Origin: Drosophila pseudoobscura
Taxonomy: Eukaryota; Arthropoda; Insecta; Diptera; Drosophilidae
Length of the DNA: 64,000 nt
Direction: 5' to 3'
NCBI RefSeq assembly: GCF_009870125.1
Contig: NC_046679.1
Coordinates: 14,818,001-14,882,000, forward strand
In this document: positions 47,134 to 59,990 of the stretch, one piece after another
Layout of the letters: the number at the start of each line of letters is the position of its first letter
Position numbering within the stretch: the first letter of the stretch is position 1
The notes under the pieces: generated by a model
The model's input: only the letters and a program-made list of their open reading frames with translations
Databases searched by the model: none
What the model was told of the DNA's origin: nothing
Program-made: the position numbers and the translations under genes

Positions 47134-49556
47134 ATGCTGTCCCAGTACATGGAGGAGTTTGAGCAGGTGAGTGAAGTTGAACATTAAAGAGAGTTATACT
47201 CATGACCATGCCCATTCAGGAGCCTTTTGAGGTGGGAGAATTCATAGAGCGCCTGACCTGGCGCACCAACAATGAACTGCAGAACAGCGAATTTAGTCCT
47301 GTGGCCCTGCACGACACCTTTATACAGACGATCAAGGACCTGAAGATACTGCAGGAGAAACAGCAGGGCAAGTGCGAGCGACTCGAGGAGTCACTGCGCC
47401 AGGAGAAGGAGTCGCATGCAAAGAAAATCTCCAAGCTGCAGGAGCGTCATCAAACGGCCATTGATTGGTTTGGACAGCTGGATGAGAAAATCAACTCGGT
47501 GGCGGGGAAGATCATGCATCTGGGTGAACAGCTGGAGAACGTGAACACGCCGCGCAGTCGGTCCGTGGAGGCGCAGAAGCTGCTTAATTTTATGTCCGAA
47601 TTTCTGGCCGCCGGCCCCGTAATAGTTAACGACATCTTTACGGATGCAGCTCGTCTGAGTGAGGCAGCGGATGTGATACAGAAGCTGTATGCCATCTCGC
47701 AGGATCTGCCGCCGGGTAAATTTGCCGAGTCCAAGCGTAAAATAGAAAAGAAATATGATGAAGTCGAACGACGACTGATCGAAGAGTTTGCCACTGCCCA
47801 GAAGAGCGAGGATATTGAGCGAATGAAGGCACTGGCGCAAATACTCTCCCAATTCAAGGGCTACGCACAGTGCGTGGACGCTTACATCGAGCAGAGTCAG
47901 ATGCAGCCGTACAGCGGCAAGGACATATTCATTGGGATTGTGCCGCTGTGCAAGCATCACTATGAGATCATCAAGAAAGTGTTTGCCAACCCACAGCAGG
48001 TCATGTCCAAGTTCATACTGAACATCTATCAGCTGAAGCTGCATCAGTATGCAATGACCAAGCTGGAGGATAAAAAGGATGAGGAGAAGTACCTGCGCAC
48101 CCTCTACGAACTGTATTCACGGTAAAATATCCAACTAATAGCAGCCAGTTTCATAGTCTAATATTTCCCCTTGCAGCACTTTGAAACTCTCCACCGATTT
48201 GCAAATCTACATGTCCACCATCGATGATGATCTGCTGCAGAAGCTAACGCAACAGATTTTCATGAAGAACCTGGCCGGCTATGCCGAAATGGAAACTAAA
48301 TGCCTAACAGCCAAATGCTCATCGGAGCTGGAGAAATTTTATGCCAGCAAGAAGCATCAGAAGACGCAGACCACCAAGGGTTTTCGTCGCAACATGGAGG
48401 TGCTGATTGCCACGCGGGCGAACATCAACATAGCCGCCATCGAGGACTATGGCGGCGAGACGTTTCTCTCCGAGGAGCTGGCAATCAATATGCTGCAAGA
48501 GGCCAAAGCCGCATTGAAGCGTTGTCGCCTACTCTCCACCGAGGCCGAGCTGCCCGCCAATGCCATTAAACTGAATGACATTCTGCTGCGTTTCCTGATG
48601 CACGAGCATGTGGACTATGCCCTGGAGCTGGGCCTCCAGGCAGTGCCACTGGCCGAGGGCAAGGTATTCCCGCAGCTCTATTTTTTTGATGTGGTGCAAA
48701 AGACAAATATAATTGTGCATCTGCTGGATAAGTTGTGCAACACCTCAGTAATACCTTGTGTGAGGTGAGCGTGCATCATCAGATACCATATACTAGTCTC
48801 CTAAAAAACCTATAATTGCAGCAACACGGCCAAGTATTCGGACTACGTGTTCAAGAAGCGCATACTGATGGAGCAGATCGAAACGAAGCTGGATCAGGGT
48901 CTGGATCGTTCTATTAGCGCTGTCATTGGCTGGGTCAAGGTCTACCTCCAGTGCGAGCAAAAGAAAACCGACTACAAGCCAGAGATTGATGTCGATACCA
49001 TATCCTCAGCTGTAAGATGGGTGCATCCATGAGTGAAATGTTTTATTAATAATTCATCTTATCCTATCCCCTAGGCTTGTCTGCAAGTGGTGCAAAGCCT
49101 TCAGCCCGTGATAGTGCAGATCAAAAAGTGCGTGGACGGCGAGAACTTGCAGAATGTTCTCACAGAATTCGGCACACGACTGCATCGTGTTATCTACGAT
49201 CACCTGCAGACGATGCAATTCAATACGGCCGGTGCCATGTGCGCCATTTGCGATGTGAACGAGTATCGCAAGTGCATTAGGGAGCTAGACAGCGCACTGG
49301 TGACGCAGCTTTTCGACATACTCCACGCCCTTTGTAATCTGCTGCTGGTGAAGCCACAGAACCTTCAAGAGGTCTGTACGGGCGATACTTTGGTGAGTGG
49401 CGATTGAGTTTCCCCGTCTGTGGGCTGTCTAACGTTTTATCATCCCATCAAATATAGAACTATCTGGACAAGTCTGTGGTGAGGCAATTTATTCAGCTGC
49501 GCACTGATTTTCGGGTCATCAAGAACACCAACTATCTGAAGGGGATCATTGAGTGA
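47134..49556 (+). CDS. Sec10: Exocyst complex subunit Sec10 (EXOC5)
   Basis: Six exons: 47134-47166, 47220-48121, 48177-48764, 48822-49011, 49075-49392 and 49458-49556. They total 2130 nt, 709 residues (human EXOC5 is about 708). Sec10 is part of the octameric exocyst that tethers secretory vesicles to the plasma membrane and links Sec15-bound vesicles to the complex. Diagnostic stretches are EPFEVGEFIERLTWRT, LGEQLENVNTPRSRSVEAQK, FKGYAQCVDAYIEQSQ, ETFLSEELAINMLQEAK, EHVDYALELGLQAVP, AEQKKTD-like CEQKKTDYKPEID, CAICDVNEYRKC and LFDILHALCNLLLV. Exon 1 is short (11 codons), as its donor GAGCAG|GTGAGT shows. A housekeeping Motif 1/Motif 6 promoter lies directly upstream. Confidence 0.96.
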
Positions 49557-50265
49557 GAGAGAGCGCAGCGCATAGCCCCGCCGATGAGTCACATTCCGAA
49601 ATTTTCCACCTAGAGCGGTGCTTTCTGTGAATTGATTGGATTGATATATTGAATGGGGAGGACATTATCAAATAATATTTAATTATAGTATACTCTTGGT
49701 TCTTTAACTTTCAATTAAACTCGAGTGGCGGCTGGTGGTTCTTGGTTTTATCTACTCGAACACGACGACAAAACCACTTAATTTATTTTTTTCCCGTATG
49801 GGTTTCTACGCGTGTCGCCCGGCCCCATTCCCCGTCGCAGCGGATCCAAAACAAACCCTTGACGACGTCACCGGCTACATTTCTATCTAAATCTTGACGG
49901 CGAATCGATCGGGCTACTATCAGTCAGAGTAGGAGTCAGACTCAGAGCTAGCTCCCAGTCAATAAATCAAAGTTTATGGCCGCTCCCGAGAGGGCGCTCT
50001 CCCACGGCAGATACCAGCCGGAGTGGCCAGCGGGCGTTCTGGTAACTATTAGGCGGTGGCTCTGGTGCCAGTTACCTGTTAGCCGTGAAGCAGTCCGTAT
50101 CTGCGACCAAAGAAAACCGTTGACCGACCGTTCGTGATCCGCATTATCGATCCTCTTTGTTATTGTTATTGATATTTTGGAAACGAAACAATTTCTGCAC
50201 ACCTACGCAAATACGCGAAAAGCTTAACGACCCACTTATTCTAATCGTTGCAATCGAATTAAGCC
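49557..50265. other. Spacer between Sec10 and Npc2f
   Basis: Contains the Sec10 3' UTR and the Npc2f promoter region. No coding sequence is supported; the minus-strand frame at 49948-50202 has no recognisable features. Confidence 0.5.
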
Positions 50266-52494
50266 ATGCGCGGCGCTACTGTTTACTACCTTAAAATACT
50301 CTTGGCCATTTGTACGGTCCACGAAATGGCCGGCGGCCTCATCAGGAACACCACGGATGCCGCCTACAAGAAGTATCTGTCACTCAAGTCGCTGCCATTC
50401 GAAGACTGCGGTGAGTAGAACCCGGAGGAGGTGGTGTGTTTGAAAGTGTAACCCAGACAAGTATCCCATCGACCGAAAGAAACAACATACCATAAATATG
50501 TACCGGAAATCGGAAACAAAATATTTTGTAGCGTCATCGAGTAAGTGTTACGAACCATTATAAATACCTCAGAGAGAAATCTCATCCCATTATTTGGGTT
50601 CTACACCTACATTCATAAAAAATATAAGTATCGTAAAACATACTATTATTTCTGATAATGTCACAATGATATTACGATTTTCTCCGAACAAAGAATATAG
50701 TGAGTAAAACGAGAAATACTTTGGTATATTACTACCATCAATCAATGATGAATATCTAATCGGAGTGCAAAATTTTAAGTAATGAAATGAAAATAATTGA
50801 ACGATTATTAAGTACTTTCCTTTTGGGTGGGAAAAAACCAATGAGGCATGGGAAAATAAACGAAAGTAGTTTGAATCGAATATTTACAACGATAAAGATT
50901 CAAAGACTTATCCAAATCGCTGTACAGCATCAAATTTGCAATACTTTAAACCATTTGAAATACCCTAACGATTCGGAAATCTCTCTAAGAGTATCAGACA
51001 TATTGATAAAGCTTAATTCAATTCTGGTTTTTACCGTTTGTTTGATTAAGTGGATTATTTATTGACTGGCACACAAAATCAATGATTTATGCTCTGGTCT
51101 AAACTGGATTATAAACTATAGTAAGTACGAGTATCATACCCTTAAGTTAAGAGAGATTACCTTGCAGTTTCGATTAGACCCCCCGACAGGACTGAAATAA
51201 AAGCCAAATGAATGAATAGATTACATAGAGCTGCTGCTAAATTTGAAAGATAGATATTGTTTTGAAGGCCTTGGAAAGTGCAGTTGGTCAACGATTAGGG
51301 AATATATACAATGTGCTCGTTGCAGAGATAACCCTGCCAGGAGAATGGCATTGGGTTTACCAAAAGTAATATCAAACTGGAATGATTCCTAAGTCTATTC
51401 TTTTATTCTAAACTACTTTTTATAATATTCAACTGGAAAGATTCCTCACTCAAAACGATTTTTTCATTCTGATCTTGTTCTGATTTTTGTTCGCAGGTTC
51501 TTTGTACAGAGTCAACTACCTGGACATCGAAAGCTGCTCAACATTACCTTGCTCCATGAAACGGAATGCGATTATTAAGGTGACGGTGCTCTTCGATGAT
51601 AACGGTAAGACTAAAACCCCACTGATAACACGCGATCCTATGCATCCAAATGTACTATGAAATGTACGAGCGAGACCAAAAACCACTCGGAAATAAAAAT
51701 AGATCTGCGCGGGCGAAGAGATTGTACAAATATTGTATTGTAGTCAGGGAAGTAGACGTGTACGGATACGGTAGTGTGTGAACCAGGCGATAATAATTCG
51801 TGTATGCCATAAAAGTAATTGATCCAAGATTGTAAATCACATCACAAAATAATTTGAGCAATTTAGCATTATATGACTTCACTTCTGTACCGCCCTCGGA
51901 GGAGGAGATAGCGATATCGATTCATAAATAAAATAAACTAATTTGTGCCTTAATGATATTTTGATTAGTCAGCACAAAACAGTGCGAGTATCTATGCAGA
52001 TGAATGGATCTCGGCACGTTTCAGATTTTTTTTAGTGTGAACATTGGGCTTAAGCGAAGATTGGCAAAAATAATTGCGATAAATATGGAATACCCTTCCA
52101 ATTAGAATGGAAGTCCGCCAAGTTTTCGACTCCGACTAATCGAATATACATATCACAGGCAATGGCGTCACCTTCCTGAAGCACGAAGTCCGCTGGGTGT
52201 TCAACTATATCAAGACCCAGGCGGCCATATCACCGGATCCATGTGATGGCGATCACGACTGTATCATGAGTGCCAGCGATGGCAAGACCTATTGGGCCAA
52301 TATTTTTGTGAACGAAACATTGCCGGTGGTAAGTAAAGATCACAATCCAATCTCATAATTCGCACGGATCATTAAGATAGGTTTTCTTCCCTTCTCCCAC
52401 CTTTCAGATGCGTGGCAGCATGCTGTGGGAATCCAAGGATGAGTGCAATCAGAACCTCATATGCTTTGAGGTCCCAGTGCTGATCACAGTGTGA
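50266..52494 (+). CDS. Npc2f: Npc2-family (ML domain) secreted lipid-binding protein
   Basis: Four exons: 50266-50410, 51497-51604, 52159-52328 and 52408-52494. They total 510 nt, 169 residues. ML-domain proteins are small secreted beta-sandwich carriers of sterols or other lipids; insect Npc2 paralogs act in sterol transport, immune recognition and chemosensation. The signal peptide is YYLKILLAICTVHEMAGG. Six conserved-looking cysteines follow the family order: FEDCG, ESCSTLPC, PDPCDGDHDC, ECNQNLICFEVPVLI. The C-terminal half shows WVFNYIKTQAAISP and NIFVNETLPV. Intron 1 (1.09 kb) and intron 2 (0.55 kb) are unusually long for so small a gene and hold nothing recognisable. Poly-A signal AATAAA at 52540-52545. 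The assignment to Npc2f rather than another Npc2 rests on the neighbourhood remembered from D. melanogaster. Confidence 0.85.
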
Positions 52495-55400
52495 ATACGA
52501 CTCGTACCGTACATATGTATACGATATACGTACAGATAAAATAAAGTAATTGGTGCATGCAAAACTACAGTGAAATTTGTGACTGTCTGCGTGTGTGTGC
52601 ATCCTTTAATGAAATTTGAATGAAACTCAGGGCGAAGAGACAGAGAGTACAGCGGGAAGAGCGAGATCGGGCGAGTGAGTAGGCCGGAAAAACAATAAGA
52701 AAGGAGGGTAGATTCGAGGGACAACGACTTGATACCCATCGTTTCTGGCATTTGTTCAGATTTTGATTAAATTTGAAGGATGTATTTAGTTACAGATTGG
52801 AATAAAAAAACGAGATAATGAAGTAACCCATTTATTGAGGAATTTCGATTTAAAATTTTAAAACTAAGGCACTGTATCTTCATCGACTCTGACTCCATCT
52901 TGGTGGTGCTGATCGGGCATACAGAAATACCCATCTCTGCCAAGGGTATAACAATCACGAGATCTTTGCTTCGGCTGCTCCTGCTGAGACTCGTCGTCGT
53001 AGACTCACGCACACTGACCGACCGCGAGAGAGGATAGAGAGAGTGAGAGACAGAGACAGAGAGCGGTCGAGAGCAGAGCACGGCGCTACAAGTGGAGCAC
53101 ACACTCGTGCAGGCCGGCAGGCAGGCAGCCCCCGAAGCGTATGTGGGAGAGTAGCCGAAGAAGAGCCGAAGAGCGACCGAGCCCCACCGTTCAGCATCCA
53201 GATGCACAGGGGGTCGCCCCTGCAATTGCGTTTGGGGCCCGGTCCGGCGGCCGGCCCCGGTGTGTCCGTTCAGTGTGTCAGTCAGTCTTTGCGGTTGCAA
53301 CGCGACGGTCGACCCGAACCAAGCACTAAGCACCAGACCAGGCACCAGGCACCAGGCACCAGAAGACACCCATACACCAGTGCTCCAAAAGGAGCGGAAC
53401 GGACACCGGGACAGTGCAAATCGAAAAACGGAACAGAAACAGAAACACAAACAAAAAAAAAACAGAGCCGGGCAAATATCGGGCGTAAATTAAATAATAA
53501 GATCAAAGAACTCGAACTTAAAGTTAAACCGCCTCGAACCGCCTGGGTTTCTTAGTGGATCATCGGATCGGAACGGGGATTCGATTCGGTGTGGGTGGAG
53601 CCAGAGCAAGTGCCTCTGAAGTTCCCCGAAAGCATTTCCATTATTGTAAGTACATACCTAAAAATGTATCGCACTCGTCTCTCGTTCGGTTGCCATTTGC
53701 GCAATTTTTGGTCGGCGTAAAATGAGATTGCCTGCGTGCTAATTGCGGCAATCGTGGCGGACAGACGAACAGGCGGACAGGCGGACAGCGGACAACGGAC
53801 AACGGCCCGAGGTACTGCAGACAGAGGATGGGTGGGATTTGATGTTGACAATCGGCAGGGCAGAGTCTTAGTGGTCATACCCTACGCATCGAATGTTTCT
53901 CTACAAATCGGAAAACCTTGAAGCTAAGAACTTGACACCGCCTTGACTTGCAACACCACATCCAAATGCTCCTCCGCTTTGTCAAGCTCCGTTTCGGTTG
54001 GGTGCTTTGTACATTTTCTGTTCAGCTAGACCCAAAACGTGGTCAGGATCAAGGTAACAAATGGCTTGTGGGAAAGTCCGCATCTCATATAACTCTGAAT
54101 GAATGAATGAATTACTGAATGAAGCGCCCTGCACGGGTATGGGGAGTGGTGCTGTGCGTCCATTACTCATGTATCAAAGGGAATGGGTATATTAGATGAT
54201 ATAGGATCCTACCATATCCGCAAATAGGTTTCATTTCCAAAGCCTCCTCTTTGTAAGTCAAGAATTTAGTGTGAAAATATACAAATTGACTCTTTTCTTT
54301 GGAGTTTCTGGGTTATCCCTCGAATGTTTTTTCTGATTATATTCCACAATAAATAATTGGTTCTGTATCTACTGTGATTCAGAATTGTTTGCTGGTGCCT
54401 GTTGTCCGTTGCCGTCCCGCGAAAGAACCCCATTGAAGTTATATTTTTAATTTGAGATCCTCCCCTCTGCTCAAAGGCATCTTAGCGCCGAAATTGATGA
54501 TTGTTCCGCTTTGGGGTGTTTTGTTACTCTCAAGCTCACTTCCTTCTCTTTCCCTAAGGGCTCGGACGCAAAGCGTTTTTTCTGGAACTACCGATGCACT
54601 TCAGCAGAACCACAATACGATGACGTTGCTTGTTGTTAAACCTATACTCTATTAAAGGGTACTAGGATGTGGAATAGATGTTTGAAACGCAGGAAAATGA
54701 AGTGTTTCAGACATGTGTGCCTCGAGAAAATCGTTCAGACTGGATTTCTTTGCATCCATCTGTTTTCATTGACCGTATATGATTAAATCTCGAAACTCGA
54801 AGCGTTTAGATCGGTTTTCTATATCATATTATAATTAGGTGCCATATACTTAAAGGAAAATGGCATATTAAACAGAAACACTAGAATATTTAAATTAAAA
54901 CAGACAGATATACAGGACATCAATTCACTAAATATTCTATTTAATACGGCCCATATTTAATATAAATATAAATAAGAAACTCTTTAAAACAAATATAATC
55001 AGGCAGGCTCCGTTTTTCACTTACTTTTGCGGATTACGTGCTCAGCCAAAACGGAGCCTGGCTGAATATATATATCAAATATGAAAATATTTAATTTAAA
55101 TCTTTACAACTTCCACTCTCGGAGCAGATCTATTGGTTTTATATAGTACATTTAAACATATTAAACTTTTAGTGAATGAATAAATTAACGATAGACAATT
55201 ATGCAACCAATCCCAAATATCTGTACTAGAATCCCAATCATCGCCTGTCATTTGTAGCCGCTCGCTTATGAGAAATTTGAGAAACACCCATTCTACGAAT
55301 GTGTTCTAGTGGAGGGTCAGACGAGTATATCTACCATAAGATCTGCAAGGGTATCAAATATTTCGGTTCCCAAGAGCTAATCTTGCACTCTTAGTGTTGT

Positions 55401-57533
55401 TGCTGCTGCTGCTGTTGGTCAAAGTGTTAAACGATTTGCATCATATTACACACAGTTGCTGCTGTTGGTGCCGCTGCTGGTGCTGCTGTTGCTGCTGTTG
55501 CTCCTGGGTCTGGGTCTGGGTCTTGGTGGTTTGCCTGGCCATTGTCGCCAGAGTCGAAAGCGTCGAGCCTCGTGCTATTGCTATTGTGCTAAGCTCCGCA
55601 TGAAGAGCGAGGCAGATGGAGGCGACGGAGCTGGAGGCAACGCTGCAACACTGGAGGCAAAACAAAAGCAACGCCAGAGCCACCAGCAGCAGCAGCAGCA
55701 GGAGGAACGGCAACCACCAACGATTTATCACAGCAACGACGTCAACGAAATCGATCCGGATCTTAGACCCCCTCCCCCCTACCACCTACCACCTCTACCG
55801 GAGTCACCCTGAATACAAGTATATACGTATGTATCTATGTGCGAGTATGTGTTCTCCTTTCCCCCTGTGTGATGTTTTGTTGTGTGTGTGAAGCATAAAA
55901 TGTAATTTTGAATTTTTGAATCGTTAAAAGCAATTAATTGCCACTACGCAACGGCAGCCAGAATGGCGGGGCATGCCACTGCTCCACTCCGCTCCAACTG
56001 TCTCATCAGCATCAGACCGGCCCCCCATCCACAGCCACATCCACATCCATTCAACCCACTCTCCCCTCCACTCCCCACCATTCCACACTCCGCACACATC
56101 CAGAGAACGAACCCCATTCATATGACAGGCTGCATGGTCGCCATAGCTTTACGAGTGTACTGCCCAATTTTGTTGCAAATTTTTCGTTCCGCGGAACTTG
56201 TGGTGCATTTCATCTCGTCTCCTCTTGGACGTTCGGTGTCGGTCGGTCTTCTGTCTTCTGTCTTCTGCCGTCCGTCGTCTTTCGTCGATCCGATGATCGT
56301 CGCGCGCACATTCATTTGTCGCTTAATGTCCCTCAGTTAGGCCGCCCCAGGCCGCAGGCCTCTGTGTGTCAGAGTCGGTGGCATCTCAGGCACTCCACTT
56401 CCACTCGCCTCCAAGCAACCACTGTACCACCGTACCACTGTTGCGCTGCTCCTACTCTCTTATCCCCACATTCTGCCCCTGTGCTTTGCTGTGCTGTGCT
56501 GTGCTGGTCTGTTCTGCTCCCAGAGTGTCTGTATCGCCTTGGTATGTGCGGCATCTGCTGGCTAGGCTTCTGTGATGTGATCTGATGATGAGGCTGCTGA
56601 GGCTGCTGCTGCTGCTTCAGCTTCTGCGGTGGTGCTTCTTTCTGTGGATGTGGATGTGGTGACATCCACTTGCAGCACTCGCACATTCGTCGTAGTCGTA
56701 TTTTCTCTTGGTTGCACATTCACACGCATCAGCCAGAAAACAGCAACAGAAACAACAGCCGCCACATAAACCGACGACCGACCGACAGACCGACCGACCC
56801 GACCATCGACCATCGACCATACCATAAAACATTAGTTTCCCATTTGCGTGCTAAATACCCTACATGGAATCCACACGGGCATATCGATTGTTAGGGCTTG
56901 AATGTTTTGGCTATGGGATGGAAAGGTACTATCTTACAAATACTTCTAAGCTGAGCGCTCATTGTGGCTCGTCTCTGGCAGAACAGGTACGCCGGGATAG
57001 GCTCAATCATTGCTTGATTATCGAAATCTTTCGTCATTCTTCAGGGGAGTAGCCAATTCATGTGCAGGGTGACTGGAGAGTCGTATAAATCTGTGGGTCT
57101 TGGAATGGGGCAGCCGCAGCCTCTCTGTCTCGTTGTCCGTCCGATACCTCTCTCGTGGCACGCACTATGATGCGCGCTTTGAAGTCCTGTCAAGCACTTG
57201 AGATACATTTATGTATTTTTTGCATTTTCATTGCTTCGACTCGGCGGCATGCGGGGGACCGGGCGGCTGCGCACAAATGCGAAGAATGATTAGTTAGTTG
57301 GTCATGCAAAATGGGTGAAACCGGTTCGGATCGTAAGGCATCGCATAGCGAACGATCCTTCCAGCATAATCAACATGCAGCATGTGGCATGCTGATGATC
57401 GGCAGCGGGGCACACAAATTATGAACGCACGGAATGTCCCAAGAGTCGAACGATTATGATTATGAGAAAAGAACTTACCTGGCGAATCATTTGCAGATTG
57501 CAATCGTCGGAGCAGCATCGGGGCATCATCACC
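52495..57533 (+). other. Kal1: Kal1 upstream region with probable noncoding first exon
   Basis: A GC-richer leader-like segment (about 53030-53645) ends at a strong donor (CATTATT|GTAAGTACAT, exon end 53645). An acceptor TCATTTGCAG (ending 57496) precedes the Kal1 ATG by 38 bp. This suggests a 5' UTR exon and a 3.85-kb first intron. The intron holds a CTG/CAG repeat block (55396-55500 and about 55680-55710) and the hairpin at 54993-55071. The exon's 5' limit is not visible. A frame at 55456-55812 crosses the triplet repeats and is probably not coding. Confidence 0.5.
54993..55071 (+). repeat. Long hairpin, miRNA-precursor- or MITE-like
   Basis: CAGGCAGGCTCCGTTTT (55000-55016) pairs with AAAACGGAGCCTGGCTG (55048-55064) with one mismatch. 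The stem continues outward through ATATA/TATAT with one more mismatch, giving about 24 bp around a 31-nt loop. It sits in the presumed Kal1 first intron. Confidence 0.6.
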
Positions 57534-59825
57534 ATGGAAGTGCACTCCCTGAAGGCGGCCCTGCTGGCTCTTCTGTTGCTGCTGCTCCTGCTGGGGCATT
57601 GCTCCCCCTCGGCCACCGCCAGCCACCAGGTGCAGCGCCAGCGAGCGCCTTGGCTGCGCGACAGCATCGACATTAAGGACAAGATCATAGAGCTGCAGTG
57701 TCTGGCGCGATGTGGGAGCACCACCAGCACACGGGCGGAGCGGGAGCGGTGCCTGGACCAGTGCATCCTGGAACTGCTGCGGGCACCGCGCGCCGGCAGC
57801 TGTCCCCCCCTGGGCAGGCAGACACGGCCGCGACTCTCCTGCCTGGACAACTGTGTCTACGATCACGACTGTGCCGATGTGCAGAAGTGCTGTGTGTCCG
57901 CCTGCGGGCCGGTGTGCGTGGATCCGGTGGGGGTGCGGAATGACACGGAACTGCCGCCGATACCCAGGATCCAGTACTTCAAGATGTCACGCGGCCACAA
58001 GGTGGAGCTGCGCATCGAGTCGTCGCTGCTGGTCTACTACTTCCACGTGGAGGTGCGCTCCCACATCGGCCGCTTCTTCGCGCCCCGCAAGCTCGGCCTC
58101 TGGCAGTGGCAGAAGGTGGAGAAGATTATGGAGACGAACAGCGGGCGGAGCAAACTGTAGGTCACCCACCCACGGCCCAGTCGCGGCACCAATCGATGAT
58201 TCCATTCGCTTACCTAATTCCAACCCACAGCACGGATGTCTTCTTCAACATGCGCCCGGGTCGCTGGTACCAGGTGCGGGTGGCGGCAGTTAATGCGTTT
58301 GGCTTCCGCGGCTACTCCCAGCCCACGCGCCCCTTCTCCTCGACTGGCAGTAAGTGTGGCCATAATCCCAACACGCCATCCCCCCTCAGCTAATGCTAAT
58401 GGTTTTTCTCACAGATCCGAAGCCACCCAAAGCCCCCAACGATTCGAAGATTATATCTAAGCAGTACGATGGACGCTTCATGAACGCCAAGCTGGTGTGG
58501 TGCCCCTCCAAGTCGAATCTGCCCGTGGAAAAGTACAAGATCATTTGGTCGCTCTATGTGAACAGTGCAGAGGCCTCGATGATCACCCAGGACACATATG
58601 TGAAGGATGTAAGTCAGCCCAAAACACGACTCCGTCTCGGCAAAGTTCCTGTTGAATAATTCTTGTCATGCTACCCCCACAGTCGCACCAGTTCGAGATC
58701 AGGAAACTGTTGCCCAACTCATCGTACTACATACAGGTGCAAGCCATTTCCTACAGCGGCTCCCGTCGCCTGAAATCCGACAAGAAGTCGTTGCTGTTCA
58801 ACACCACGCTGCAGTCCCTCGAGCCCTATGCTCCACTGCAGTGCTCCTCGCACAGCTTTAAGCGCAAGTATCATCACATCACCAGCTCCAGCTCCAGCTC
58901 CACCACCAGCACCAGCACGGAGAGAACTTCCACGCCGGTCAACATCAATGAAGTTGCACCCGTCGTGAATCGGACCAGCGCCGCCGCCACCTCGCATGAT
59001 GTGCGTTTCCGGCTGAACCGGAAATTCGGCATGATTGTGCAGATTTTGGGATTCCAGCCACACAAGGAGAAGTAAGCGATGCTCTCATGCTGTGCTCGTG
59101 TGCCCGTGTGCCCGTGCTCTCCGTACACATGTTATGCAATGATTTTTGTAAACATTTCTGCCCCAAAAAACAAACAACAAAAAAAACACACACACTTTTC
59201 TGATGCCGCATTCGATTACAGGGTCTATGAACTGTGTCCCCAGGAAACAAACTGCGAACAGCGAGAGTTCAGTGCGATTCGAGCCAAAGTAAGTACCGTA
59301 CCCGCACTCCAACCACACCCACACCCACACACACACACACAAGTATTGCTGACGGCTGCCACGAGCCACAGAAAGCCACCGCTAGCCGGGTTCGTGCCAT
59401 TCGGAAAGCCAGCCGCCCCCATCGATGGCCAGCCCAGTGATTAGCACATTGCCTATAAGTATTTCTTACATGGCAGAATTCATGTTCGTTGGCGTTGGAC
59501 ACGTTTTTACAGCGCCACGTACGTGGTTTAATTGTTGTTAGGAAATTCGATCCTAAAGGTCTAGGTGGAAGGGACAAAGATCAAGGATTTGCACAAAACC
59601 CAAAATAACCCAAATAAATACGATATTTTTGGCATTCTTTTGCAGAAAGATTCTCTGGAGTTCAGCAAGCTCAAATACAACACCACGTACGTGCTGAAGG
59701 CCCTGCGATCAAGTCCAAACTCTGTGCTGGATGAAACGAGGAATGTATTCACCTTCACAACGCCCAAGTGTGAGAATTTCCGCAAGAGTTTTCCCAAGCT
59801 GGTGATCAAGTGCGGCGGCGAGTAA
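57534..59825 (+). CDS. Kal1: Anosmin-1 homolog (Kallmann protein), secreted WAP/FNIII protein
   Basis: Six coding exons: 57534-58156, 58231-58349, 58415-58608, 58683-59071, 59222-59288 and 59646-59825. They total 1572 nt, 523 residues. Anosmin-1 is an extracellular-matrix, heparan-sulfate-binding protein that guides epithelial morphogenesis and axon growth. A strong signal peptide (LKAALLALLLLLLLLGHCSP) is followed by a Cys-rich module (CLARCGS...CLDQC). Next is a WAP four-disulfide core (CPPLGRQT...CLDNCVYDHDCADVQKCC...CGPVC), then several fibronectin-III-like repeats (for example PGRWYQVRVAAVNAFGFRGYS and LLPNSSYYIQVQAISYSGSR). A Ser/Thr microsatellite linker (58887-58920) separates FNIII units. 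Upstream in-frame Met codons (57456) are rejected because they precede the acceptor and the signal peptide. It converges on SLIMP with 165 bp between the stops. Confidence 0.93.
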
Positions 59826-59990
59826 GCAACGCCTCAGCCAGAGTAAGCGATGGAGAGAGTTCAGACGCACCCCCCCAGACCATGAGATTATACTAGATTG
59901 TAAATAATTGTATGTAAAACTTAACTTTTTACTTATTGTTAGACCTAAGCACACCACATACAAACTGAACAAAGATCCCTCTCTCGATCT

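Noticed and set aside
53043-53555. 170-codon plus-strand frame
   Set aside because: GC-rich and repetitive (CAGGCACCAGG-type repeats), with a strong splice donor downstream. Fits a 5' UTR exon of Kal1 better than a protein.
55456-55812. Leu-rich then Gln/Pro-rich plus-strand frame that looks like a secreted protein
   Set aside because: The leucine run comes from a CTG repeat and the glutamine run from a CAG repeat. No splice context or domain. Probably Kal1 intron sequence.
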